From Costus lasius (Eukaryota > Streptophyta > Magnoliopsida > Zingiberales > Costaceae): DNA of 64,000 nt. The notes under the pieces are model-generated. The model saw nothing but the letters and a program-made list of their open reading frames with translations. It was not told the DNA's origin and made no database searches. The stretch lies in the NCBI GenBank assembly GCA_027563935.2, contig JANVAS020000231.1, positions 15,022,001 through 15,086,000 of the forward strand, in the 5' to 3' direction. Positions 33,077 to 46,551 of the stretch are shown piece by piece. The position numbers and the translations under genes were made by a program. Position 1 is the first letter of the stretch; each line of letters opens with the position of its first letter.

Positions 33077-34768
33077 TGTTTTACAACAACCAAGAAACAG
33101 CAGATTAGTACTACTTCGAGTCATTTAAACTGGACTTGCCTTTTAAATGACCATAGCTCCCACTATTTTTAATCAAATTGACAACCCACAAAGTCAATCG
33201 AGAAATCCAAGATTTCCTAGTGAGATGAGATCCTCATTCCACACAGGGCTTTGCGTCCCACGAGGGTGGGATGAGATGCACAAAGTGACCCATGTTTCCT
33301 AAGGTGGGCGCGCCGGCCGATTGCTCCAAGCAATTCCCCTTATTGAGACAGTCCAGGGATTTCATGTCCAGCGAGGGCTGGATACAACATGAAACCCTTA
33401 CCTCTCAACGATGCCTCTAGACTTTCACCATGTGCCCAGCACATGTGAACTTCTAGTCAAGTCCATCCCTAACCGTTATGCCCAGGGCCAACGAGTTTCC
33501 TTGCGAAGGCACGCCCAGGTTAAAACTGGACTGGGGAAACCATTGCCACCACGCACTTTCTAAAGATAAGTGGGTGTGTCCCACGAGGGTGGGAAATAGT
33601 TCACAACTCCACTGATCGATAGCTTAGTGAGGGCTACGCGTTAGAAGGCTACTAGACTTGATATTTTAATTGAGGGTTTTTGTTTAAGGTCTCATCATCT
33701 CAGTTTTATCTTATGTCTATCATTACAGGCATGCAATCCTATGGTGATAACATAACGATAAAACATCACAGGCATGCTTTAGCTTTTGTAAAGAAAGCAA
33801 TAAAAGGATGATGTGATCATAGCCCATTCAAGACATTGAACCAATCCATGCCAAAAAGGGGTTCAACTCTTGACCTAGGATTCAAGCCCCAAGATTAGAC
33901 CTAGCCTAGCTGACCTCTAGCTCTATCTTCAAGGTTGGCTCCAAGGTCATTCTCCATGGTTTAGCTCTCAAACCCTAGGGGTATACCCACAAGGTTCGGC
34001 CAATGCCATGGTCTTCCTCCAAGGAAGGTGCGCTATTTAGCAAGCCACAAGAGGGATAGCACACAAGCACAAGGCTCGGCCAAACCCTAACTTGCGCTCC
34101 TATGCAAGGATGTGCCACCTTTGAAGCTTGTTGCGCCATCAGGCAAGGATGCGCAACCAAGCAAGCATGCACCTTGCTCCAAGTAGATGCGCCACCCTAA
34201 TCTTCTTCTTAGTTAAAAGCAAAAAGAAAAGCGGCACGCAGGCCTCACAAGGATACATCACAGGCATGCTAGGGGGCTTGACATACGACCACAACATCAT
34301 GCACAATCAAGTACTTACTCATGCAATTCTACATGCTCATGAAAAACATAAAATCTGAAATTTTACTTTTTCATAAAACATGTCTCTCTTCCTTCCCTTC
34401 ATATCACAAATCTTTGATTCTAAGTTTCTCTCAGGAGTCTACAAGAGGCATACTGGTTACCCTGCTTGCAATCCCTAACTTGTTAGGATAAGGGCAATCA
34501 CCCAGTCCATGCCCTATCCCAACAAGTCTCTCAAGATAGGTCTATCCTATTATGAGAGGAGAAATTTTCTCTTCCACATATGGGTCTATCCCATCACATG
34601 AAGAGAGCAAAGAACCACAAGAAGTTAATTAGAAGTAAGAAACAAGAGACCTACAATTTTTCTACTTAAAGAAAAATCATGCGCCAACATCTATGCAATA
34701 TTCGAAAATGTAGATATGGCATGTGAGCATGAAAAGCATGAAAGAACATCGTTCGAGGCTCGCAAGTA
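33077..34768 (-). other. E5 untranslated leader
   Basis: This is about 1.7 kb with no credible gene. The hairpin TCCCAC-GAGG-GTGGGA occurs twice (33256-33271 and 33579-33594). The first occupies the same place as the TCTCGC/GCGGGA hairpin of copia A, with shared flanks GTGCATCT and GGGACGC on the coding strand. Much of the rest resembles the family A leader only weakly. Confidence 0.65.
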
Positions 34769-34780
34769 GCTCTGATACCA
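34769..34780 (-). promoter_or_regulatory. E5 primer binding site (initiator Met tRNA)
   Basis: Minus-strand TGGTATCAGAGC lies one base from the 5' LTR end. Confidence 0.9.
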
Positions 34781-34781
34781 C

Positions 34782-36768
34782 TGTTGAGAAACCCCGGGGA
34801 CATTTTACAATTTTCAGAGCCATGGACATACATTTTACGCAGCGAAAGAATGTCCCCGAAACATGCTAGTCCCAAAAACCCAGTGAAGATCTCTTGCGAG
34901 GGGGTCGACACGATGTGATAGTAAGTACCTTTAGTAATTAGAATCCGATGTCGATGAAGGCGCCCAAGTGTTCGCCCTCTGCAGTCTCGCACACACGGAT
35001 CTCTTGAGTTCTCTTCTTCCACGCCCGGTGCTAGCCTCGGGAAGAAGATCCAAGCCTTGTGCTCCTTCTTCAAAGTATGCGCCACCTCCAAGGTAGATGC
35101 GCCAAAGATGAAGAAGGATGAGGGAGAGGGAAACCGCCAAGCATCAAGTTCTTTGCATCAAGAGAGAAGGAAGAAGCTTGCGGCTAGGGTTTGGAAGGAA
35201 GAAGAAGATGCGCCACTTCTTGGTGTTGTCGCCCTTCAACCCTTGCTTTCGCCTCTCCTCTTGTTGTCACGCCTCTAAGGATTGTAACATCACAAGAGAG
35301 GGCGGCTAGGGTCACTTATAAAGAGCTAGAGGCGGTTAGGGCAAGGGTTGAGATCATGACAAGTGTATGGCTTGGATGAGAAGGTTTGAGGTAAGGAAAG
35401 TCTCCAAGACTTTACCATAAACCTCATTCAACCTTTCCATAAGCTACCAAACCTTGCCTTGTGCGCCAAGGCCTAGCCTTGCGCCCCAAGCAATGCCTTA
35501 ATGCATTCACACTATCAATGGGAAAGGGCTAGGCGCATAAAGCTTCCTTAATGAAGCAAATTTGCCATCCAAACCCCATTATGCCCCTTAGGCGCCAATG
35601 GGCTTGGCTTCCTCCCCATTATACCCTTTTAGCCTATTGCCTCTTCATGACAACTTATTATTGGGCCTCATTGGATAATGAGCTAGCCCAAACTCCATTA
35701 CATGGGTTAATTAAGCACTTGGATCCAATCCAATGCAGCCCTAATCCAAATATGACCAACCATGGTCAAATACGGGTCAACCTGCCAAAAATGAAGTTTG
35801 GCTCCAATAATATTCTTCCATCTCATCAGGCCTATTGGCGCTGATGAAATCTCCCAATTAGATCAGAGTTATCCAATAACTCGATCATAAGGCTTCCCGA
35901 TCAATACGAGAACTCAAGTATCAAGGTGTGCGACCCTGTAGGTTCCTCTGACGCTGGCAGTGCTGACCAAAGGTCATCACAAGTAGTGAGTGGCACCTAG
36001 CAGTGCATCGCTGCTACCCAGGTCATTGGAATGGATATCGACATTGACATCCCCATCATCGCAACTAGGTACAGATGCATTACAGTCTCTTTGCCGTACT
36101 GATATCCGATTGGACAAGTGTGTCACCACTTGTTTTCATCCAATCACATGGCTATGACTAAAACAGGTTCTCACCTGGGTATGGCCATACACTCTCAGTC
36201 ATAGAACCATAAGGGAGCTCCATGGATATCACACTTCCCTAAGGAAGGGGCATAGCAAATCCTATGTCTGTCCATTGACCTTCTCATATGGGTCGTGACA
36301 TGCTCAATGACAACCGTTATGACCTCCCAACTACGGCAAGGTGTTAGGTTGCATCAAAGCAAGTCCCTAACCATATAGAATGGTCAATGACCTCAAGTCA
36401 AGGGATCAATGCATCTCCTGTCACTTGTGAGGATAACTTATGACACCAAGTCATAGCCTCACAGCGGGTCTATCCAGTATATCCTCCAATGATATACCCA
36501 TGTGTCTGCGTTAGCACCACGTGCCTAACCAGCCCACATACCAGTCTCACAAGTACCAGAGTTGTCCCATATCCACTCAGGTACATCGACTGGGGACTAT
36601 AGTTCGAGCACAGATCCAATCTGTCTCCAGGGACATTATCATGTAAGTACACAATCGCAGGTGTAGACAAACAATGATAACGACAATGACAGAAAGATAT
36701 ATATTAATATCAGAGTCAAGTAGTACAAAGATGGACCAAAACTAGGTCCTAGGGCATATACACCAACA
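34782..36768 (-). repeat. E5 5' LTR (1987 bp)
   Basis: An uninterrupted copy with ends TGTTGG and CTCAACA on the coding strand. The final G of the usual CCCAACA has become A, read here as TGTTGAGAAACC. CTTATAAAG at 35314-35322 gives a minus-strand TATA-like box. The sequence near 35620 is the unoccupied counterpart of the E6 insertion site. Confidence 0.95.
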
Positions 36769-36773
36769 GTAAG

Positions 36774-37644
36774 TTATCGTTACCGACATTTAAAGGAAAC
36801 CCTTAGGGTCGCACAATTTGATGATATGGCTTACTTAAGTCAGATCGTGTGGACTGAATTGTTTTGGTTCAGTTTAAAGGGATTTAATCTCTGATTGTAA
36901 GTGAGATCTGGTCTGATCATGTTTGATTGATTAGAGCTTGAGATCGGTAAGCTTCGATCGAGAGAATTGATGCTAGATCGGTGAGATCAAGAGCATCAAG
37001 AGATGAAGGGTTAGATCTTGAACCTTTAAGTTTAATGAGATCTAGACCAGATGCTTGGGTTTATTTGGTCTTTGAACCAAACCAAAATGAACCGGCTCAT
37101 TATGTGAGCGCATGGTTCAATGGGAAGAGGAAAATGCGATTGGGGTAAGCCCATGGTCGCATGAAGAGGTGGCTTGCTATTTTAGAAGCCATGATCTCAA
37201 GCTGAGACCACGCCTCACGTTTGAGGGATTTTGCCTCTATTCTCGCCTCTCCTCTTCTCTCGTCGCCACTTGCTCTCTCGTGTGGTGAAGAAAGCTCACG
37301 CCAAGGAGGAGAAAGCTTATGCCAAGCAAGAATCGATCTCATTTCCCCTTTCACACGAAAAGGACACTTGGAGAACCTTGCTAGCACAAGGAACGCCAAG
37401 GAGGAAGCGATCTCATTTGTGTGCGTCTACTTTGGAGGAGAGCGGCATCACTCTCTGCTTCCAAGTCGCCATCCAAGAAATGGCATTGGTAAGAATCTTT
37501 GCATTCTATACAAGTTGATCATATGTCATATTAGCCATCCTAGGAAACCCTAGATTCCGCCTTGCATAGATTTATATCTGCATGCATAGGGTTTCGCCCC
37601 CCCCCCCCCCCCCCCCCCCCCCCGCCCCTTTAGAGGGACTATCA
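36774..37644 (+). repeat. E3 5' LTR, segment 3
   Basis: This resumes after the second GTAAG copy with TTATCGTTACC and ends GGGACTATCA at 37644. It includes an expanded C tract (37597-37623). Small ORFs at 37100-37553 recur in the 3' LTR and are shadows. Confidence 0.95.
37597..37623. repeat. 27-base C homopolymer
   Basis: The tract has 27 C residues here but 11 in the paired 3' LTR (63797-63807) and about 5 in E4. It explains most of the 15-bp length difference between the E3 LTRs. It could be slippage or a sequencing or assembly artefact. Confidence 0.95.
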
Positions 37645-37646
37645 AT

Positions 37647-37658
37647 TGGTATCAGAGC
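37647..37658 (+). promoter_or_regulatory. E3 primer binding site (initiator Met tRNA)
   Basis: TGGTATCAGAGC lies two bases after the 5' LTR. Confidence 0.93.
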
Positions 37659-39488
37659 GTAAGTTGATGTATGAATCATATGATTGCTTTGTGATCCATG
37701 TTTACGCTGATGCATAGATCAAAGGTTTATTACATGCGAATGTTCATGATAGTTTTCTCATCATGCGAAAATACTAGATGAATGTATTTTACTTGTGGCG
37801 CATGTATGAGGTTTACTTATGTAGGCGCATGTTGTAGTTTTTCTTCAAAAACTTGTTAACTTGCGCGCCTCACTTAGATCTTTAAGCGCCTACTGTAAAA
37901 CCTTAGACGGGTTATTAGGGTTGAAGTCATCATCCAGACCAGACCCAACAAGTCTGATCAGACCATCTGACAGCCTAGATGGGTCGACCAGATGGCACCT
38001 GTGCGCAAGCACGAGGTGGCTATAGGTCGACTGCATACAGGCGTGTAGCGATGTCTGGTTACAACCAGTGAACGCGCATGAGTTGGGCCCGGGGTCACAC
38101 CCGCTTGCCAGAACTCATGAGGGTCGTTCAGCCCAATTGCATGCATTGTTGACCACTGGGTCGACTCAAGTCAGTTAGGACTTGGTGCATGCAAGGGCAG
38201 TGGGTCTGACTAGATCTGATGAGTGGATCCCTATTAATGGACCGTTGTAAGGTAGTAGGGCACATAAGGAAAATAAAATTAATGCCTATGGGTTTTTGAA
38301 AATTTTATTTTCTTATTATTGGATCACATGTTGATTGTATACCATGTTTGGTGTCTATTTAATCTTATGTGGGCTGCCCAATTTAATGTGTGCTGTGCTG
38401 GGGCCTACGTGCTTGGATTAAACTGTAAATTATTATAATTGTGATTTGCGCATCACATTTTAATTAATTTATTGTGTAATTGACCTGCGTGTCAATCTTG
38501 TCTAGATAGATTAAATTGTAATTTTAATCAGACATGAGCACAAAGCACACTTGGCAGAGGCGCATGCAGCAAGTGGCTTCACCAGTGGGAGGTCCAGGGT
38601 TCGACTCTGGGACAGGCGCATTTACCTGGTGGGCGCACCTGAGCTGCAGTGGGCGCTTGGGCCCTGGTTTGGGGCCAGATGAGATGCAAAAGACACATGA
38701 AGAGCTCAAGTGAAGACTTAAGTTAAAATTAAGGTCTTACCTAGGCTTAATGGGCTTTTACCACATAAGATCAGCATGCTTTCTATTTATTGTTTGTATA
38801 ATTAGAATTGCATGATTTAATCTTCTGCTATCACCATAGGGTTTGCATGATAGTTAAGAAGATAACAGACCGTTAAAATCCAACGCTAAAATATCAAGCT
38901 CGTAAGCCTTCTGACGCGAAACCTCACTGTTCTGACTATCGTTGGGGCCGTGTTGTACCCACTCAGTGGGCACGCCCATCTATCTTCAGACGGTGTGTGA
39001 TTACACCTGCGTGTTACAGGGAAGGGATTTATCGCTTCTCGTTGCTCAGCATAGCACGTGGTGGTCCAGGGAGTAGGTCGGGTCAGCTTGACCATGTAGG
39101 CTACATATGTGGCGCATATGGTAGCTATATGGAGGCAGCCATCTGTGGGATCAGAGACTGTGTTGTACCAACTCAGTTGGCACAGTCTGCTGGATTGCCC
39201 AGATGAAGGGGAATCGCACGGGTTGGCGATTGGCAGGGATTGCCTACCAGAGATTAGTGCTTGTACTCTCTGTGCATCTTATCTCGCCTGAGCGGGACGC
39301 GGAGACCAAGTATGAAATCTGGATCCCATCTCACTAAAAGAGTTTTACTCTTTCGGGCTGTTTTGCTGGATTTTTCAGCCAGATAAAATAGTGAGAAAAG
39401 AATCATTCTTAAGTCCTGAATTGATTCTCACATTGATACTGACCTTGCTGTTCTTGCATTGTTGTAGATTACTGCAGCAACGAACACC
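37659..39488 (+). other. E3 untranslated leader
   Basis: This is homologous to the E4 leader. It holds the tRNA-like segment (38551-38621, B-box-like GGTTCGACTC at 38598-38607) and the four hairpins at 38958-38970, 39168-39180, 39282-39297 and 39337-39353. No gene is seen; the ORFs here are small shadows. Confidence 0.75.
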
Positions 39489-41172
39489 ACGAATTTCAAT
39501 GTGCGATCCCTACTGGAAAGGGAGAAGTTTGCTGGACCAAACTTCTTAGACTGGTACGGACACCTTAAGATTGTTCTTAAGGCTGAGAGGAAGCTGTATG
39601 TCCTCGAGACGGCTATACCGCCTCAACCCGCTGCGAACGCCGCAAGGGCGGTTCGGGATGCCTATGAGAAGCATGTCAATGATAGCATTGATGTCGCTTG
39701 CCTGATGCTTGCGTCTATGACGCCAGAGTTGCAGCGTCAGCATGAGGATCTATCTGCTATACAAATTATAGCAAACCTCAAGCTGCTGTATGCTGCACAG
39801 GCTAGGACAGAACGCTACAATTTGACTAAGCTTTTCTTTCAGAGCAAACTGGCTGAAGGGAGTCCAGTGGGAGCTCACGTACTCAAGATGATTGGGTACA
39901 AGGAGGCTCTAGAGAAACTGGGACATACCATCAATCAGGAGCTTGCTGTAGACATTATCCTACAGTCTCTTCTGGCTACTTTTGATCCGTTCATCATTAA
40001 TTTTAATATGAACAAGATCGACTGTACCCCGGCAGAGTTACTGAACATGCTCTTGACTACAGAGTTGACTCTAAAGGGAAAGCCTTCATCCACTGTCTTG
40101 ATGGTTCCTTCAAGGAACAAGAAGAAAGGGAAGAAGGGCAAAGCCCCTGTCAAGAACTACAACAAGGCTCTGAAACAAAAGGTTAAGCGGTCGAAGGAAT
40201 ACAGATGTTTCCACTGTGGCCAGCTGGGTCACTGGAAAAAGGACTGTAAAGCGCTCCAAGGAGACAAGAAGGGAAGTTTCGCTTCTGGCTCAGGTATTTT
40301 TGTGACTGAAGTCATGGTTACTTCTTCTATATCATGGGTGTTGGACACTGCATGTGGAGTTCACATTTGTTCAAATGTACAGGAACTCAAGAGAAGAAGA
40401 CAGGTGGGATAGCATGAGGTGGACCTACGAGTTGGAAATGGGGCACGGGTTGCTACTGTTGCTGTAGGAATTTATTACATCTCATTACCATCTGGGCTTG
40501 TATTGGAACTGGACAATTGTTACTTTGTACCAAGCATTACGAAAAATATTATCTCTATTCCTGCTCTTGTCAGGAAAGGGTTTTCCTTTGAATGCAATAT
40601 TTCACAGTGTGTTATTTCATATAATAATATTGTTTATGCTACTGGGTCGATTAACAATGGGTTATTCATGTTGGACATGGAATGTTCTATACAACAAATT
40701 GATAACAAGAAAGCCAAGTATGCTGATAACAGCACCTTGTTATGGCATAGTCGTTTAGGCCATATTAACAAGAAGCGCATTAAGCGGTTGCATGATCATG
40801 GACTGCTGGGATCATTCTCCTATGAGGAGATTGATACATGCAAAGCTTGTTTAATGGGTAAAATGACGAAGTCTCCTTTTCCTAAGAAAGGTCAAAGGGC
40901 TTCAGGTTTACTTGACCTTATACACAGTGATGTGTGTGGGCCTTTTACTAAACATGCCAGAGGTGGTTATCTATACTTCATTACCTTTACTGATGATTTC
41001 AGTAGATATGGGTATGTCTATCTAATGAGACATAAAAGTGAATCTTTTGACAAGTTCAAAGAGTTCAAAAATGAAGTACAGAATCAGCTAGGCCAAAATA
41101 TCAAGGCACTTCGTTCAGATCGAGGTGGTGAATACTTGAGTCATGAGTTTACTGACTATCTGAAGGAGTGTG
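39489..41172 (+). pseudogene. gag-pol: E3 gag-pol, segment 1: gag to integrase core
   Basis: The frame matches E4 from NFNVRSLLEREK through gag, the zinc knuckle, protease (VLDTACGVHIC), pre-integrase and the integrase core up to LKEC, where E7 interrupts it after GTGTG (41168-41172). The normal start codon has become ACG (39489-39491). One nonsense codon, TAG at 40410-40412, replaces the Gln of VGQHEV. Across the three segments the frame is conserved when E7, E9 and the duplicated targets are removed, so only the lost start and one stop disable it. Confidence 0.95.
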
Positions 41173-42872
41173 TGAAGAAATCCCTTTCGAGAGGGGTGCG
41201 AGAACCCTAAACATGCATAACCGAAACCTTTGCATGGCGGAAATTAGGGATTCAAGAATCGCATGTATGATATATAATCAACTAGATGAAAGGTTGCTAA
41301 AATCAACAAAGGGTCATACCGATGGCATAGTTTAGATGATGCCTTGGAAGCAAAGACTCGATTGCTTCTTCTCCAAAGGAATCACACACAAGAGGAAGAA
41401 GGCCTACACTTCGATCGCTCCTTGTGCTAGCAAGGCACCAAAGTGTCTTTGATCGCTTGTAGGGGTGATGAAAGACTTGCTCGGCTTTCTCCACTAGACT
41501 TCGGCATGAGTTCTCTTCTCTACACCCGAGAGTCCGCGAGAGGAAGAAGCGAGACAACGATCCACACGAAGTGGAGACGTTCAGCCAAAACGTGGAGACG
41601 TTTTTCACTTGAAAAACCGACTTTCCAATTATAGAAAGTCTTTAATTCCAAAACGTTTTGCGTTGAACTATTCGAAACTCACTTATTCACATTGAACCAA
41701 GCGCTCAATCATGAGCCGGTTCAAGGTCTTTGGTTCAATGACCAAACCGAATTAGCCCAAGCATTAAGTCAAGATCGAATTAAACCCTAAGGTCCTAGAT
41801 CTGACCATTCATCTTCTGATGCTCCTGATCTGATCGATCTAGCATCAACACTCTCGATCGAAGCTTACCGATCTCAAGCCCTAATCAATCAAACATGATC
41901 AGACTAGATCTCACTTACAATCAGAGTTTAAATCCCTTTAAACTGAACCGAAACAATTCAGTCCACACGATCTGACTTAAGTAAGCCATATCATCAAATT
42001 GTGCGACCCTGAGGGTTTCCTTTAAATGTCGGTAACGATAACTTACGTTATCACGATCAGTGAGGGGTATCTAGCAACACATCACTGTCTCCCGATATAA
42101 AGGAAAGAGTCTTCCAAGACTACACCCAAACCACAGCTCAAGAGTGAATCCATTTCACTAGGCATGCATGTGTCCTTTGCCACTGGATGTTCTTATTGGA
42201 CAAGCGTGTCAAGCCTGTAACTCCAATATGATGAGCATGATTAGATCAGATGAACACAGTCACCTGGGTATGGCCATACACTTTCTCAATCATCTCATCC
42301 AGGGGGGCCCCATTAGAACATCACACTCCTTAAACAAGGAGACGGCAATCCTTTATCTATCACTAGTGCCCTAACCTGACTCAAGCTCACCATCCAAGAT
42401 AGTCTATAATCATTATGTTTCAAATGATATTAAGCCACCTCAAAACAATGACAATCATCATTTAGAAACACAAGTGATCTCAAGTCAAAGGACATGTGCC
42501 ACTTGATGCAAACAAGGATTATTCACATTGTGACAAGCAATTGAATATCCTAGTAGGGTCTGTCCAGTACATCCAATGTACCCATGAGTCTACATCTTAT
42601 TCCATGCTCGAAGCATCCTATAAGATTAGAACACATATTAGTCTTAACCATATCAAGGCTGTCTCATGTTCACCAAGATATTTCGACTAAGGACATATAG
42701 CATGTCAGCCTAGCTGAACAGCTTTGAGACATTATTCAGAAGTACACTTATTACAGCAGACAAGGCAACAAACTGAATAACAACCATTGCCTTTATAAAC
42801 ATAAAAGTTTATTACATGATACTGATACAATCCCAAGGCCTCAAACATTAGCCTTAAGGGCATACCCCAACA
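41173..42872 (-). repeat. E7 3' LTR (1700 bp)
   Basis: It runs from TGAAGAAATCCC to CATACCCCAACA on the plus strand. It matches 56585-58285 with about 8 differences and one indel in a G run. Confidence 0.95.
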
Positions 42873-42881
42873 ATCTCCCAC
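42873..42881 (-). promoter_or_regulatory. E7 polypurine tract
   Basis: Minus-strand GTGGGAGAT lies beside the 3' LTR. Confidence 0.86.
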
Positions 42882-42887
42882 TTGCAC

Positions 42888-45800
42888 TTAATCTAAATGG
42901 TTGAGAAATCTCAAACCCATATTATTACAGTGCTTCTCATGCTTCTGCTGCGCCAGAGGCTTGGTAAGCGGGTCAGCCAGATTGTCATCTGTATGTACCT
43001 TGCAGATTTTGATCTCGCCACGATCAATGATCTCCCGGATCAAGTGAAACCGTCTCTGTATGTGCTTGGACTTCTGGTGCGACCGTGGTTCCTTTGCTTG
43101 TTCAATTGCTCCAGTGTTATCACAGAAGATAACCAAAGGATCTGCACTCGAAGGAACAACACCAAGTTCCTGAATGAACTTACGAATCCACACTGCCTCC
43201 TTGGATGCTTCCGAGGCTGCAACATACTCGGCTTCTGTTGTGGAATCAGCAACAGTAGACTATTTGAAACTCTTCCACACCACTGCTCCTCCATTCAAGC
43301 TAAATACATAGCCTGATTGCGATCGAAAATCATCCTGGTCAGACTGGAACGAAGCGTCAGTATATCCTTCAATACTGAGTTCTTCCTGACCACCATACAT
43401 CAAGAACATATCTTTGGTCCTCCGCAGATATTTCAAAATGTTCTTGACTGCAATCCAGTGTGCCTGACCTGGATTACTTTGGAATCGACTGGTCACGCTT
43501 AACCTGTAAGCGACGTCTGGGCGAGTACACAACATCGCATACATAATGGACCCAATAGCCGAAGCATAAGGCGTATTGTCCATTTCATCTTTCTCAGTCT
43601 GTGTTTGTGGACACTGACTCTTCGAAAGATTCAGACCATGTCTGACTGGAAGATATCCCCTTTTAGAATTCTCTAAATGAAATATTTCCAGGACTTTATC
43701 GATGTAAGTACTCTGGCACAGCCCGAGAAGCCTCTTAGATCTATCTCTGTAGATCTTCACACCTAACACATAGGCTGCTTCTCCTAGATCTTTCATCTGA
43801 AAACATTTTCCTAACCATGCTTTAACAGCATGCAGTTCAGGAATATCGTTTCCAATGATTAAGATGTCATCGACGTAGAGGACTAGGAAAGTAATCACGC
43901 TCCCACTAAACCTCTTATATACACACGGGTCATCTTCGTTCTTGATGAAACCAAACTTAGAGATTGATTCATCAAAACGAATATTCCAGCTTCTAGATGC
44001 TTGTTTCAGTCCATAAATGGACTTCTTTAACTTGCATATTTTATGACGATCTGATGGATTAGTGAAACCTTCTGGTTGTGTCATATACACATCCTCATCC
44101 AGATTTCCATTAAGGAAAGCCGTCTTCACATCCATCTGCCATATCTCATAATCGTAATATGCAGCTATCGCGAAAAGAATCCAAATAGACTTAAACATGG
44201 CTACAGGTGAGAAAGTTTCATCATAATCTATCCCGTAGATTTGTTTGAAACCTTTCGCAACTAGCCTGCCTTTATAGGTAACTACGTTACCATCCATGTA
44301 AATCTTCTTCTTGAAGATCCATTTACAGCCTATAGGGATTACTCCCAGAGGCGGATCAACCAAATCCCAGACTTGGTTATCTGACATGGAGTCCATCTCG
44401 GCTCGCATAGCTTCAAGCCATCTAGCTGACTCCGGTCCACTGACCGCATCCGCATAAGTGAGGGGTTCATCATTATCAATGATGTAGACTCCGTCATAGC
44501 GCTCAGGCTGTTGACGGATCCTTCCCGATCTACGCGGTTCTCGTGATATCTGAGCCTCAGGTTGTTCAATAACCTGTTCTACCGGCTCAGGCTCATCCAA
44601 CTCTGCTTGAGCACTTTGTCCTTCTTCTGGATTCTCATCCAGTTTTATTTCTCTCCCACTGGCCTCTTGCAGAAGAAATTCCTTCTCAAGAAAAATAGCC
44701 GTCCGAGCAACAAATACCTTGTTCTCTTTGGGATCGTAGAAATAATAACCCTTAGTTTCCTTAGGGTAACCGACAAAGATACATTTGTCAGATCTGCTCT
44801 CCAGTTTCCCAGAGGCGAGCTTTTTGACATAAGCCTCACAACCCCAGATCTTAATAAATGTCAAGCTAGGCTGTTTCCCATACCATAACTCATATGGCGT
44901 CTTTGAAACTGCCTTGGATGGCACTCGGTTTAGTACCTTTGCAGCTGTTTCCAGTGCAAATCCCCAAAAGGAGTAAGGTAGAGTAGCCTGACTCATCATA
45001 GAACGAACCATATCAAGTAACGTTCTATTTCTCCTCTCGGACACACCATTCCATTGCGGTGTTCCTGGCGGAGTGAGCTGTGAGATAATCCCACACTCTT
45101 TTAGATAGTCAGTAAACGCATGACTCAAGTATTCTCCACCTCGATCAGAACGAAGTGCCTTGATATTTCGGCCTAGCTGATTCTGTACTTCATTTTTGAA
45201 CTCTTTGAACTTGTCAAAAGATTCACTTTTATGTCTCATTAAATAGACATATCCATATCTACTGAAATCATCAGTAAAGGTAATGAAGTACTGATAGCCA
45301 CCTCTGGCATGTTTAATAAATGGCCCACACACATCGCTGTGTATTAGGTCAAGTAAACCTGAAGCCCTTTGACCTTTGTGAGGAAAAGGTGACTTCGTCA
45401 TTTTACCCATCAAACAAGCTTTGCATGTATCAATCTCCTCATAGGAGAATGATCCCAGCAGTCCATGATCATGCAACCGCTTAATGCGCTTCTTGTTAAT
45501 ATGGCCTAAACGACTATGCCATAACAAGGTGCTGTCATCAGCATACTTGGCTTTCTTATTATCAATGTTTTGTATAGAATTTTCCATGTCCAACATGAAT
45601 AACCCATTGTTAATTGAACCAGTAGCATAAACAATATTATCAAGAGAAAGTACACACTTTGAAATATTGCATTCAAAGGCAAATCCTTTCCTGACAAGAG
45701 CAGGAATAGAGATAATATTTTTAGTAATACTGGGAACAAAGTAACAACTGTTTAGTTCTAATATAATGCCAGATGGTAATGAGATGAAATAGTCTCCTAC

Positions 45801-46546
45801 AGCAACAGCAGCAACCCGTGCCCCGTTTCCAACGCGTATGTCCACCTCATGCTGTCCCACCTGTCTTCTTCTCTTGAGTTCCTGCACATTTGAACAAATG
45901 TGAACTCCACATGCAGTGTCCAACACCCATGATATAGAAGAAGATGAAACCATGACTTCCGTCACGTAAATACCTGAGCCAGAAGCAATGCTTCCCCTCT
46001 TATCTCCTTGGAGCGCTTTACAGTCCTTTTTCCAGTGACCCAGCTGGCCACAGTGGAAACATCTGTATTCCTTTGACCTTTTGACCTTTTGCTTCAGAGC
46101 CTTGCTGTAGCTCTTGACAGGGGCCTTGCCCTTCTTCCCCTTCTTCTTGTTCCTAGAAGGAACCATTAAGACAGAGGTTGAAGGCTTTCCCTTCAGAGTC
46201 TCCTCAGTAGTCAAGAGCATATTCAGCAGCTCTGCCGGAGTACAATCGATTTTGTTCATATTAAAGTTAATAATGAACGCATCGAAAGAGGGCGGGAGAG
46301 ACTACAGAATAATGTCTACAGCAAGCTCCTGATTGATGGTATGCCCCAGTTTTTCTAGAGCCTCCTTGTGCCCAATCATCTTGAGCACGTGAGCTCCCAC
46401 TGGGCTTCCTTCAGCCAGTTTGCTCTGAAAGAAAAGCTTTGTCAGATTATAGCGTTCTGTCCTCGCCTGTGCAGCATACAGCATCTTGAGGTTCGCTATA
46501 ATTTCTATAGCCGACATATCCTCATGCTGACGCTGCAGCGGTGGCG
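42888..46546 (-). pseudogene. gag-pol: E7 gag-pol, main segment
   Basis: In coding order this carries the rest of gag, a CCHC knuckle (CFHCGQLGHWKKDC), protease (VLDTACGVHIC), integrase with LRSDRGGEY and NGVSERR, linker SGRIRQQPERY, RT with YVDD, and RNase H. A 999-codon stretch is open. Two TAG codons replace Gln: 46302-46304 in gag (DIIL, stop, SLPPSF) and 43260-43262 in RNase H (KSFK, stop, STV). A one-base insertion at the normal stop extends the end by Leu-Asp. The gag N-terminus continues at 54577-54808 on the other side of E8, in the same frame. Confidence 0.95.
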
Positions 46547-46551
46547 TCATA

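Larger units (their letters stand above)
17410..36768 (-). mobile_element. E5: degenerate Ty1/copia family B element
   Basis: E5 is a minus-strand element flanked by GTAAG (17405-17409 and 36769-36773). Without E6 it is about 9.3 kb. Its 3' LTR is split by E6 (17410-18250 and 28341-29480), its interior is 29481-34781 and its 5' LTR is 34782-36768. The uninterrupted 5' LTR preserves the empty site for E6 near 35620. The LTRs differ at about 19 positions plus small indels by eye, near 1%, but the coding region is far more decayed than that. Confidence 0.95.

Noticed and set aside
33240..34360. Host gene in the longest stretch without pol homology inside E5
   Set aside because: It lies between the E5 primer site and gag, the hairpin flanks match the copia A leader, and the ORFs are short and without domains.
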